A DNA stretch of 37,198 nucleotides from Streptomyces sp. CBMA291. GTDB taxonomy: Bacteria; Actinomycetota; Actinomycetes; Streptomycetales; Streptomycetaceae. Positions 8,258 through 15,893 of the stretch are shown here, piece by piece. A program made the position numbers and the translations under genes. The notes beneath the pieces were generated by a model. It was not told where the DNA came from, did not search any database, and saw only the letters and a list, made by a program, of their open reading frames with translations. The stretch lies in contig NZ_MSJP01000054.1 of NCBI RefSeq assembly GCF_014596525.1, positions 1 to 37,198 on the forward strand, in the 5' to 3' direction. Numbering within the stretch: the first letter of the stretch is position 1; every line of letters begins with the position of its first letter.

Positions 8258-9277
8258 TCAGCAGGGGTCGCGCCACACCCCCAGTTCAAGCCGCTTCAGC
8301 ATCGAGGAGAGCCGCAACTCCCTTGCCTGGGGGCAGAAATCGCTCGTGGACTCCTCGTACTCCACATGGAAGACCGCCTTGCCCGCGGCCACGAAGGGGG
8401 CGAGCCTGGCGCACTCGCCGAACTGCGCGCACTCCTCGTTGACCGCGAAGTCGAAGTGGTCGAGAAGCTGCGGGATCTGCTCCAGGTCGTTCTTCAGACC
8501 GACGGAGAGACCCCGTTCGTGCGCGATCTCGGCGATCATCCGGTTGTACCGGAGCTGGTCCCGCGCGGTGATCGGGAAGCCGGTGTCGGCGGCGTATCCC
8601 TCCACGAGGTCCGGTTCGACCGCGTCGAACCCCTTGTCGCGGCACATGTCGAAGCGCCGTTCCATGAGTGGCCGCAGCACCTCGGTCCTGCGGATGTCGA
8701 GCCACCGTTCGCCGTTCCAGCCGTTCGGCCCGCCGAGGACGGAGTCGGGGAAGGCGGCGTGGTCCGGCCGGTACTTCTCCCAGGCGCCGACGTTGACGTA
8801 GCAGATGACCTTCCGGCCCGCCCGGTGAAGGCGTGCCACGTCCTCGGCGGTGTTCTCGAAGGCGTCGATGTCGTAGACCGCCACGTCGACCGAGGGGTCG
8901 ACCTTTCCGTTCAGCTGCCACTGCCAGGTCAGACCGGGCCGTGGTCGCCAGCGCCCGGCCGCCGCCCCCGGTTTCGCCGGTTTCCGCGTCGGCTCCCCGG
9001 TGCGGGGGGCCGTCGTGGGCGACGGACTCGGGCCCCCGGTGGTCGGCGGGCCGGTGGTGGCGGCGCTCGGAGTGGCGGTCGGGGGCTTCGGGGTCGGCGG
9101 GCTGGTCCCGGGTGGTCCGGTGCGGTCCGGGGTGCCGGGGGGAGCCTCGGTCCGGGTGGGCCCGGGGCTGCCCGCGCCTTCCGCGCCGCCGGGGGAAGCC
9201 GTTCCCGAGCAGGCGGTGAGTACGGCGAGGAGCGCGAGGACGGCGGCGGTCCGCGCCGGCCGGGTGCGGCGGCTCAC
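8258..9277 (-). CDS. GH114-family lipoprotein, putative endo-alpha-1,4-galactosaminidase (Ega3-like)
   Basis: This 339-residue protein begins with a lipoprotein signal: basic SRRTRPAR, a hydrophobic core and an LTAC lipobox with Cys23. A Pro/Thr/Gly-rich linker (about 24-95) follows, then a GH114 (TIM-barrel) domain with VAVYDIDAFEN, ICYVNVGAWEKYRPD, DIRRTEVLRPLM and the acidic motifs VEPDLVEGY and VNEECAQF. Family members include fungal Ega3, which cleaves alpha-1,4-galactosamine. The enzyme should sit on the outer face of the membrane and trim or release an amino-sugar polymer. GTG 9277 overlaps the preceding stop as GTGA, so translation is probably coupled. It is the last gene of the exopolysaccharide operon. 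Bond specificity is inferred from the family. Confidence 0.85.
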   Translation of the reverse strand: MSRRTRPARTAAVLALLAVLTACSGTASPGGAEGAGSPGPTRTEAPPGTPDRTGPPGTSPPTPKPPTATPSAATTGPPTTGGPSPSPTTAPRTGEPTRKPAKPGAAAGRWRPRPGLTWQWQLNGKVDPSVDVAVYDIDAFENTAEDVARLHRAGRKVICYVNVGAWEKYRPDHAAFPDSVLGGPNGWNGERWLDIRRTEVLRPLMERRFDMCRDKGFDAVEPDLVEGYAADTGFPITARDQLRYNRMIAEIAHERGLSVGLKNDLEQIPQLLDHFDFAVNEECAQFGECARLAPFVAAGKAVFHVEYEESTSDFCPQARELRLSSMLKRLELGVWRDPC

Positions 9278-9936
9278 CGGTCCGTCTCCGTGAGCGCCGG
9301 GGTGAGTCCCGCCCAGGGGTTGGGTAACTCCCCCGTGACCGGCCCGCAGACCGTCGCCCCGCGCTCGCGGGCCGTCCGCACGGCGAGCGGCACCAGCGGC
9401 AGGGGCACCCCGTAGACGAGATGGCAGATCCGCCCCGCGGGAAGTCGCGCCGTCCACGCGGGGCGGCTGAACCCCGATACGTAGGTGCTCCAGGAACCTT
9501 CGAAGGTGACCGTGAGGTCCGCGAGCTTGGCGTAACCGGGGGCGGGATGGACGCCGGGGTTGAGGACCACGGTCTCCGCTCCGGCCCTGCGCAGGGCCCG
9601 CACCAGGCGCCGGCAGTCGGCGAGCCCTTCCTGGCGCGCGGTCGTCCGGTCGAGGAAGCAGCCGTCGACGCCGTACCACGCGCGGTGGCGCTCCCAGTCG
9701 GCGATCACGTCCTCCTGGGCGCGGACGCCGTAGTCCGTGTCGACGTAGCCGAGCAGGCGCGCGCCCGCCTTGCGGAGGGCTCCGACGGCCGCCGCGAAGG
9801 CGGGATCGGGTGTCTCCCCCGGGCCGTTCGCCGGGTTGATGACGACGCCGTAGGTGCGTTCGGTGGCCGTGATCAGGCGCCGCCAGGCGTCCGGGTCCTC
9901 GGCCGGGTGCACGTACAGCGGGACGAGCAGGCTCAC
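9274..9936 (-). CDS. Spherulation-specific family 4 (Spherulin-4/GH135, Sph3-like) protein
   Basis: The protein has 220 residues. Family features include the start LLVPLYVHP, VINPANGPG, LLGYVDTDYGVR, then WYGVDGCFLD, followed by VVLNPGVHP and LTVTFEGSW. This is the order of strands and acidic residues in the Spherulin-4 TIM barrel. Fungal Sph3 of this family (GH135) hydrolyses galactosaminogalactan. The odd point is that no signal peptide, lipobox or membrane anchor is present: the strand-like segment begins at residue 2. The start GTG 9936 overlaps the epimerase stop as GTGA, and the stop overlaps the GH114 start the same way, so the start is well constrained. The protein is therefore either cytosolic or exported by an unrecognised route. 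Function is inferred. Confidence 0.8.
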   Translation of the reverse strand: MSLLVPLYVHPAEDPDAWRRLITATERTYGVVINPANGPGETPDPAFAAAVGALRKAGARLLGYVDTDYGVRAQEDVIADWERHRAWYGVDGCFLDRTTARQEGLADCRRLVRALRRAGAETVVLNPGVHPAPGYAKLADLTVTFEGSWSTYVSGFSRPAWTARLPAGRICHLVYGVPLPLVPLAVRTARERGATVCGPVTGELPNPWAGLTPALTETDR

Positions 9937-10970
9937 GGTGCCGCCACCCCTTCGGGGGCGCGGGCGGGGCGGCGGGCGGCCCACAGCTCCGCGAGGGAGG
10001 AGCCGAGGGAGTGGACGGGGCGCCAGCCGAGGGCCCGGTGGGCCTCGGTGATGTCGGAGCACTGCCAGGACACCTGGGCCGAGCGGGCGGAGCCGTCGCC
10101 GGTCTCCACGATCCGGCCGCGGAAGCCCGCCGTGTCGGCCAGGGCCTCGACGAGTTCCCGTACGGGACGGGCCTGGCCGCCGCCGATGTTGAGGACCGGT
10201 GGGAGTGGTCCGGGGGTGGTGGCGGCGAGTTCGACGGCCCGTGCCACGTCCCGGGCGTCGACGAAGTCCCGGTAGGCGGAGAGGTCGCCGAGCCTCAGTT
10301 CGGCGTCGGGGCCCGGCGGTCTCGTCGCCGTCCCCGAGCCCGTCCCCGTCCTCGGTCCCGGCACGGTCACCAGTCCCCCCACCGAAACCATTCCCATTCC
10401 CGGTCCCGGTCCCGTCCTCGGCACCGGCTCCGCGAGGAGGCCGGCGAGGAGGCCGGCGACCCGGCCGGGGAGTCCTTCCGGCGGGGCTCCGGCGCCCACC
10501 GGATTGCCCACCCGGAGCACCACCGCGTCGAGACCGGAGGCGGTCACCGCCACGGTCCCGGCGAGTTTGGTGGCGCCGTACGGTCCGGCCGGGGCGCACG
10601 GGGCGGTCTCCGGCACGGTCAGGCCGGGGGTTCCGGGGCCGTACTCGGCGGCCGAGCCGAGGTGGACGAGCCGGGCGTCGGGGGCCGCCTCGCGCAGGGC
10701 GGCGCAGAGGACGGCGGGGCCGCGCGCGTTGACCTCCGCGAGGTGGACGGCGTCGCCGCCGGTCGCGCCCGCGCAGTTGACCACGGCGTCGGGCGCCACC
10801 GCCGCGAGCGCCCGTGCCAGTTCGGACGGGCGGACGGCGGAGAGGTCGGCGGTGACGTCGGCGGCCGGGGAACGGCCTCCGACGAGCACCCGGGTGCCCG
10901 GCCGGGCGCGCAGCCGCCGGACGACGTGTCCGCCGAGGTATCCCCCGGCGCCGAGGACGAGGATCCTCAT
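9933..10970 (-). CDS. NAD(P)-dependent sugar-nucleotide epimerase/reductase (extended SDR)
   Basis: The 345-residue protein has an N-terminal Rossmann motif GAGGYLGGH, a VVNCAGATGGD segment, LGSAAEYGPG and the catalytic Y131-x3-K135 in PYGATK. DFVDARDVARAV and NIGGGQARPVREL complete the extended SDR pattern. It should epimerise or reduce an NDP-sugar, perhaps acting on the product of the dehydratase encoded two genes upstream; the substrate cannot be read. Residues about 180-217 hold a Gly/Pro/Thr-rich low-complexity insertion that most relatives probably lack. ATG 10970 lies six bases after the nucleotidyltransferase stop, and its own stop overlaps the Spherulin-4 start, so it sits firmly in the operon. 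Confidence 0.85.
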   Translation of the reverse strand: MRILVLGAGGYLGGHVVRRLRARPGTRVLVGGRSPAADVTADLSAVRPSELARALAAVAPDAVVNCAGATGGDAVHLAEVNARGPAVLCAALREAAPDARLVHLGSAAEYGPGTPGLTVPETAPCAPAGPYGATKLAGTVAVTASGLDAVVLRVGNPVGAGAPPEGLPGRVAGLLAGLLAEPVPRTGPGPGMGMVSVGGLVTVPGPRTGTGSGTATRPPGPDAELRLGDLSAYRDFVDARDVARAVELAATTPGPLPPVLNIGGGQARPVRELVEALADTAGFRGRIVETGDGSARSAQVSWQCSDITEAHRALGWRPVHSLGSSLAELWAARRPARAPEGVAAP

Positions 10971-10976
10971 GGTGGT

Positions 10977-11690
10977 TCAGACTCCCTTGAGCAGGAGGGA
11001 CTTGCGGGTGGTGAACTCGGCGTTGGCCCGGTCGTAGTCGTCGGGGCGGCCTATGTCGAGCCAGTATCCGTCGAACTCGTAGGCGTGCGGCGGGGTTTCG
11101 GCCTTCAGCAGGTCGAGGACGAGTTCGTCGAAGCCGAGCGGGAGGCCCGGGGTGTAGGCGTCGAGGGTGCTGCGGGAGACCCCGTAGACGCCCATGGAGA
11201 CGCGGTAGTCGATGCTGGGCTTCTCGGTGAAGGCGACGACCCGGCTGGCGTCGGTGGTGAGCACGCCGAAGTCGATGCGGACCTGGCGGGCGTAGGTGGC
11301 GATGGTGAGCGGGGCGGCCGTCTCGCGGTGCCTGCGCAGGACGTCGGCGTAGTCGAGGTCGGTGAGGACGTCCCCGTTCATGACGAGGAAGTGTTCCGGG
11401 AGCCGGTCCTTGAGGTTGAGCAGCGGCCCCATCGTGCCGAGCGGGCTCTCCTCGGTGGCGTAGTCGATGTTCATGCCCCACTGGGAGCCGTCGCCGACGT
11501 AGGCGCGGATGATCTCGCCGAGGTGGCCGATGGCGAGGGTGCAGTGGGTGAAGCCCGCGCCGGAGAGCTGGCGCAGGACGATCTCCAGGATGGCGTGTTC
11601 GTCTCCGATCGGGACGAGGGGCTTGGGCAGGGCGGTGGTGTACGGCCGCAGCCGGACGCCCTTGCCTCCGGCCAGGATCACAGCGTGCAT
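10977..11690 (-). CDS. Sugar-phosphate nucleotidyltransferase
   Basis: The 237-residue protein begins with the NTP-transferase signature MHAVILAGGKGVRLRPYT, then LPKPLVPIGD. The metal-binding motif VMNGDVLTDLDY, FTEKPSIDY and DGYWLDIGRPDDYDRAN follow. It resembles GDP-mannose/dTDP-glucose-type pyrophosphorylases and lacks a C-terminal left-handed beta-helix acyltransferase domain. It should activate a hexose-1-phosphate to an NDP-sugar for the following SDR enzymes; which nucleotide is used cannot be decided by eye. The ATG has an AGGAGG site at 11697-11702. The gene is 26 bases downstream of the dehydratase and six bases before the epimerase. Confidence 0.88.
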   Translation of the reverse strand: MHAVILAGGKGVRLRPYTTALPKPLVPIGDEHAILEIVLRQLSGAGFTHCTLAIGHLGEIIRAYVGDGSQWGMNIDYATEESPLGTMGPLLNLKDRLPEHFLVMNGDVLTDLDYADVLRRHRETAAPLTIATYARQVRIDFGVLTTDASRVVAFTEKPSIDYRVSMGVYGVSRSTLDAYTPGLPLGFDELVLDLLKAETPPHAYEFDGYWLDIGRPDDYDRANAEFTTRKSLLLKGV

Positions 11691-11716
11691 GGCAAACCTC
11701 CTGGGGGTGCGGGCCG

Positions 11717-12718
11717 TCAGATGTTGTAGATGCCGGTCTTGTACCGGGCGAGGTTGGCGGGCTCGGTGAACCATTCGGCGGTCCTGGCGAGCCCTTCCTC
11801 CAGCGTGTGGCCGGGCTGCCAGCCGGTGGCGGCGGTCAGCCGGGAGGCGTCGGCGACGAGCCGCATGACCTCGGAGGCGGCGGGGCGCAGCCGCTCGGAG
11901 TCCTCGCGGACGTCCAGCGGGGCGTCCATGACCTTGCCGATGAGCTGGACCAGGTCGCCGACGGAGATCTCGCCGCCGGTGCCCGCGTTGAAGGTGCGGC
12001 CGACGACCCGCTCCGCCGGGGCGGTGCCGACGGCGAGGAACGCCTGGGCGGTGTCCTTGACGAAGGTGAAGTCGCGGGTGGGGCGGAGGTCTCCGAGGGT
12101 GAGGGTGCGCTCGCCCGCGGCGACCTGGCCGATGACGGTGGGGATGACCGCGCGCATGGACTGGCGGGGGCCGAAGGTGTTGAAGGGGCGCAGGGTGACG
12201 ACGGGGGTGTCGAAGCTTGCGTGGTAGCTGTCGGCGAGCCGGTCGCCGCCCGCCTTCGAAGCGGCGTACGGGGACTGGGTGTTGATGGGGTGGTCCTCGG
12301 TGATGGGGACGGTCTGGGCGGTGCCGTACGTCTCGCTGGTCGAGGTGTGGACGAGCCGGGGGGTGCCCAGGGCGCGGACGGCCTCAAGGACGTTGAGGGT
12401 GCCGGTGACGTTGGTGTCCACGTAGCTGTGGGGTGCCTGGTAGGAGTACGGGATCGCGATGAGCGCGGCGAGGTGGTAGGCGCAGTCGGCGCCGTCGAGG
12501 AGGCCGCGGACGGAGCCGGGGTCGCGGACGTCGCCGAGGACGATCTCCACCTGGTCGAGGACCTCGGGCGAGAGGGTCTCCAGCCAGCCGTAGGAGGAGA
12601 AGGAGTTGTACTGGGCCATGGCGCGGACCCGGTGGCCGGAGGCGACGAGGGCTTCGGTGAGGTGCGAGCCGATGAAGCCTTCGGCTCCGGTGACGGCGGC
12701 GAGGGGTGCGGTGGTCAC
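11717..12718 (-). CDS. NDP-sugar 4,6-dehydratase, LegB-like extended SDR
   Basis: The 333-residue protein has the Rossmann motif TGAEGFIGSHL and the Y-N-S-F-S-S-Y-G-W-L-E segment that is characteristic of LegB-type dehydratases. It also has HTSTSETYGTA and the catalytic Y151-x3-K155 in SPYAASK. RPFNTFGPRQSMRAVIPT and LRPTRDFTFVKDTAQAF complete the signature. The usual reaction is 4,6-dehydration of an NDP-sugar (in LegB, an NDP-GlcNAc), making a 4-keto-6-deoxy intermediate. GTG 12718 is chosen because AAAGGA lies 10 bases upstream; the in-frame GTG at 12745 has no comparable site. The neighbouring nucleotidyltransferase and epimerase suggest a three-step deoxy-sugar route feeding the glycosyltransferase. 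Confidence 0.85.
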   Translation of the reverse strand: MTTAPLAAVTGAEGFIGSHLTEALVASGHRVRAMAQYNSFSSYGWLETLSPEVLDQVEIVLGDVRDPGSVRGLLDGADCAYHLAALIAIPYSYQAPHSYVDTNVTGTLNVLEAVRALGTPRLVHTSTSETYGTAQTVPITEDHPINTQSPYAASKAGGDRLADSYHASFDTPVVTLRPFNTFGPRQSMRAVIPTVIGQVAAGERTLTLGDLRPTRDFTFVKDTAQAFLAVGTAPAERVVGRTFNAGTGGEISVGDLVQLIGKVMDAPLDVREDSERLRPAASEVMRLVADASRLTAATGWQPGHTLEEGLARTAEWFTEPANLARYKTGIYNI

Positions 12719-12818
12719 GGACGGGGGTCCTTTCGTCGGGGTCACGGGGGTGTGAGCGGGTTGGTTCGGGGCATGGGGGTGCCGTTCGGCCGGGTGCGGC
12801 GGTCCGGTTCCGGCCGGG

Positions 12819-14282
12819 TCAGGCGTGGGGCGAGGGCCGCCCGAGGAGGGCGAGCGTGAGGGCCACCAGGCTGAGCGCGGCGGGGGCGCAGATCGCCGGG
12901 AGCAGCGCGGCGGGGCCGGGTGGTCCGGTGGTCCAGGCGACGGCGGCGGCCACGGCGGCGGTCGTCAGGCAGACGAGGGCCGGTGGCCAGGCGACGCCGA
13001 AGGCCTGGAGGAGCAGGGCGGTCCAGAGCACGGCGGCGAGGCCGAGGACGGCGGCCGCGGCGGTGCCGGAGCCGTGGCCGATGAGGAGCGCCGGTGGCAG
13101 CAGGAGGAGCAGGTAGACCGTCAGGCAGAGGCCGAGGACGCCGCCGGAGCGGAGCAGGAAGCCGGTGGGTGACGAGGTGGCGCGCAGGGCGGTCACCGAC
13201 CAGCCCCGGTAGCGGTAGAGCAGCCATTCGGCGGGGCCCATGCTGAGGGTGAGGGCGATGACGGCGTAGGGGGCGTGCCGTCCTTCGAGGGTGGTGAGGA
13301 TCGCCGCGGCGAGGCCGAAGAGGCCGTAGGGGAGGGAGGAGCGCAGCGGGGGCCGGGGGTCGGGGCCGGGGGCCGCGGGTTCGGCGAGGCAGCCGCCGAG
13401 GACGCGGGCGGCGGCGGCGAGGGTGGCGAGGACCGCGAGCAGGGGCAGGGTGAGCCGGATCAGGGCGCCGGGTTCCCACCAGAACAGGACGGCGGCGCCT
13501 GCCGTGAGGGGGGTGAGGGTGAGGAGGAGCAGGCGTTCGCGGCCGAGGACGAGCAGGACTCCCGCGGCGGCCAGGTAGAGGGACTGGGCGGCGGCGACGG
13601 CGGTGACGGGGCCGCCGCCCGCGGGTATGGCGGCGAGGGCGGTGGCGACGGTGGCGCCGAGTGCGGAGCCGCCGGCGAGGGTGCGGCCGGCTTCCCTGCG
13701 GCCGGTGACGAGCCGGACGTGGGCGCGGTGGCCGAGTGCCTGGCCCCAGGCCCAGGAGACGGTGCCCGCGACGATGAGGACGGGGGCGTGCCGGGTGACG
13801 TCCCAGAGGGGCGAGGTGAGGAGGTAGGCGAGGGCGGGGAGGGCGAACAGGGCTCCGCGCAGCAGACAGCGGAGGGTGTCCGGGCGCCAGGGGTCGGGGG
13901 CCTGGGGTGGTTCGGGGAAGGTCCGGGGGACGCGTTCGTAGAGGGCGGCTGCGAGGGAGAAGAGGGTGGGGTGGCCGTACTTCTCCTTGATGAGGGAGGC
14001 GGAGAGGCCGTCGGCTTCGAGGAGGGCTGCCACCTCGTAGGGGTGGACGGCGGGGCCGATCCGGTCGGCGAGTTCGGCGGCGAGTTCGCTGACGGCTTCC
14101 TCGTCGGGGCCCTTGCGGGGGATGCGGATCGCGAGGGTGGGCGAGTCGCTCGTGTTTCCCGCGCCTCCTGTGCCTCCCGTGCCTCCTGTGCCGAAGGGGC
14201 GGCGCGGTCGGGGCGTCGCCAGGCGGATGGCGAGGGTGTCCTGTTCGGGCCCGCCGGGTTCCAGGGACATCGGACCGCTCAT
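12819..14282 (-). CDS. Polytopic membrane protein of the exopolysaccharide locus (about 12 helices)
   Basis: The product has 487 residues. The first 130 are soluble, with a duplicated TLAIRI/L segment and a compact region that includes VHPYEVAALLEADGL and KEKYGHPTLFSLAAALYERV. About 12 hydrophobic helices follow to the C-terminus, with short loops. ATG 14282 overlaps the glycosyltransferase stop as ATGA, with GGGGAGC upstream, so the two are translationally coupled. In Pel systems PelF works with PelG, a polytopic transporter of similar length, and this protein holds the equivalent position. I see no clear PelG sequence motif, so the transporter role is inferred from topology and context. A role like PelE or an unrelated anchor is possible. 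A 100-base gap follows. Confidence 0.75.
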   Translation of the reverse strand: MSGPMSLEPGGPEQDTLAIRLATPRPRRPFGTGGTGGTGGAGNTSDSPTLAIRIPRKGPDEEAVSELAAELADRIGPAVHPYEVAALLEADGLSASLIKEKYGHPTLFSLAAALYERVPRTFPEPPQAPDPWRPDTLRCLLRGALFALPALAYLLTSPLWDVTRHAPVLIVAGTVSWAWGQALGHRAHVRLVTGRREAGRTLAGGSALGATVATALAAIPAGGGPVTAVAAAQSLYLAAAGVLLVLGRERLLLLTLTPLTAGAAVLFWWEPGALIRLTLPLLAVLATLAAAARVLGGCLAEPAAPGPDPRPPLRSSLPYGLFGLAAAILTTLEGRHAPYAVIALTLSMGPAEWLLYRYRGWSVTALRATSSPTGFLLRSGGVLGLCLTVYLLLLLPPALLIGHGSGTAAAAVLGLAAVLWTALLLQAFGVAWPPALVCLTTAAVAAAVAWTTGPPGPAALLPAICAPAALSLVALTLALLGRPSPHA

Positions 14283-15790
14283 CCCGCGAAGCTCCCCGCA
14301 CCGCTGGCCGCCGGGACGGGCAGGGTGACGCGTGGGGGTGCGGGGGCCGGGCCGCGGGCGAGTTCGTGGTAGATGGTGCGGAAGGTGTCGATGGTCTGCC
14401 GGAGGGTGAACTGTTCGACGACGCGGGCGCGGGCGGCGGCGCCCATGGCGTGGCGCCTCGCGGGGTCGGCGAGGAGTTCGAGGGCGGCGGCGGCCATGGC
14501 CTCGGGGTCGCGCGGGGGGACGACGAGGCCGGTGTCGCCGACGGCTTCGCGGACGCCTCCGACGTCGGTGGAGACGGTGGCCCGGCCGCAGGACATGGCT
14601 TCGATGAGGGTGAAGGGGAAGCCTTCGCTGATGCTGGAGAGCATGACGACGTTGCCTGCGGCGTAGGCGTCCTTGATGTCGTCCACGCGTCCTTCGAAGG
14701 TCACGTGGGCGCCCTGGCCGAGTTCGGCGGCGAGGGCCTCGCAGCGCTCGCGGTAGGCCTCGCCGCCGCGCGGGGTGCCGCCGAAGAGGCGCAGCCTGGC
14801 CTCGGGGAGGCGTCCTCGGACGAGGGCGAAGGCGCGGATCAGGGTCTCCAGGTCCTTGATGGGGTCGACGCGACCGGCCCAGCTGAGGGTGAGGGCCTCG
14901 GGTTCCGGTCCGGCGGGCGGGAAGGCCGCGGGGTCGACGCCGTTGTAGACGGTGCGGATGGCCTGGGGGTCGGCGCCGCCTTCCTCCTCCCAGAGCCGGT
15001 TGTAGCGGTTGCCGGGGGTGATGAGGGCGGCGCGGCGGTAGCTCTCCTCGGCGAGCAGCCGGAAGAAGCCGAGGATGACTGCCTTGACGGGCCAGCGGTA
15101 GGGGGCCGTTCGGTAGCCGAGGTAGCGCTCGCGCAGGTAGACGCCGTGCTCGGTGAGGAGCAGGGGGACGCCGTGGCGTTCGAGGGCGGCGAGTCCCGGC
15201 AGGACGGCGACGCCGCCGCTGACGGCGTGGGCGACGCCTTCGGTGGGCGTGGGGGCGGCCAGCGGGCGCAGCGCGTGTTCCAGGAGGGCGGTCGCGGTGA
15301 GCGCGTCGTGGACGGTGGGCCGGGCTTCGGCGGCGGGGACGCCCGGCCGGCACCAGACGGAGGTGAGGACGGAGATGGCCGTGTCGCCGCGGAGGAAGGG
15401 GCTGAGGGCTCCGTCGGCGGCGGCGCGGGCGAGTCCGTGCAGGGCGGGGGCGAAGCCCGCTTCGGCCGTCGGGTCGAGCAGGGCGGTGAGGAAGGTCTCG
15501 TAGATCTCGGCGAGTCGTCTTCCGGTGCGGCCGCGCGGGGGGCGGCCGGAGGGGGCGGGTCCCCACATGGGCACGGAGAGGACGTCGCCGACGTGGTCCG
15601 GCAGTTCCCACGCGATCGGTTCGCGTCCGGTGCCGGTGACGGCTATGACGTCGAAGCGTATGTCGGGCATCCCGGTGACGAGCTGGTCGCACCAGACGCT
15701 TACGCCGCCGTGGCTGTGCGGGTAGGTGCCTTCGGTGAGCAGGGTGACGCGCGGGGCGTCGGCGCGCCGGGCGCCCTGGTGTACGTGCAT
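14279..15790 (-). CDS. pelF: GT4 glycosyltransferase, PelF type (DUF3492 plus GT-B domain)
   Basis: The 503-residue protein starts with VTLLTEGTYPHSHGGVSVWCDQLV, split here as VTLLTEGTYPHSHGG and VSVWCDQLV, the hallmark of the DUF3492 N-domain of PelF. LLLTEHGVYLRER and PGNRYNRLWEEEGG follow. The C-terminal GT4 domain has WAGRVDPIKDLETLIRAF and the EX7E motif E389 to E397 in SEGFPFTLIEAMSCG. PelF is a cytosolic enzyme that builds the Pel polymer from UDP-linked amino sugars with the inner-membrane PelD/E/G proteins. Here the donor may be the product of the downstream sugar genes. ATG 15790 has GGAG 11 bases upstream. It starts the tightly packed part of the operon. Confidence 0.88.
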   Translation of the reverse strand: MHVHQGARRADAPRVTLLTEGTYPHSHGGVSVWCDQLVTGMPDIRFDVIAVTGTGREPIAWELPDHVGDVLSVPMWGPAPSGRPPRGRTGRRLAEIYETFLTALLDPTAEAGFAPALHGLARAAADGALSPFLRGDTAISVLTSVWCRPGVPAAEARPTVHDALTATALLEHALRPLAAPTPTEGVAHAVSGGVAVLPGLAALERHGVPLLLTEHGVYLRERYLGYRTAPYRWPVKAVILGFFRLLAEESYRRAALITPGNRYNRLWEEEGGADPQAIRTVYNGVDPAAFPPAGPEPEALTLSWAGRVDPIKDLETLIRAFALVRGRLPEARLRLFGGTPRGGEAYRERCEALAAELGQGAHVTFEGRVDDIKDAYAAGNVVMLSSISEGFPFTLIEAMSCGRATVSTDVGGVREAVGDTGLVVPPRDPEAMAAAALELLADPARRHAMGAAARARVVEQFTLRQTIDTFRTIYHELARGPAPAPPRVTLPVPAASGAGSFAG

Positions 15791-15832
15791 GGGTGTGTGT
15801 GCTCCACGGCCGTGGTGGGGAGGGTGCTGCCG

Positions 15833-15860
15833 GTCCCGGCCGCCCTGGGGCGGCCGGGAC
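15833..15860. terminator. Perfect 12-bp hairpin between the deacetylase and pelF genes
   Basis: GTCCCGGCCGCC (15833-15844) and GGCGGCCGGGAC (15849-15860) are exact inverted repeats around a CTGG loop. It lies just downstream of the deacetylase stop and 43 bases before the pelF start. It may end or attenuate the first transcript, or protect an RNA 3' end. No U-tract follows on the minus strand. Confidence 0.7.
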
Positions 15861-15864
15861 CTCG

Positions 15865-15886
15865 TACTGCCGGTGTACTGCCGGTG
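15865..15886. repeat. Tandem 11-bp direct repeat GTACTGCCGGT
   Basis: Two exact, adjacent copies lie at 15865-15875 and 15876-15886, in the gap between the deacetylase stop and the hairpin before pelF. No function is evident. Confidence 0.75.
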
Positions 15887-15893
15887 GTTCGGG

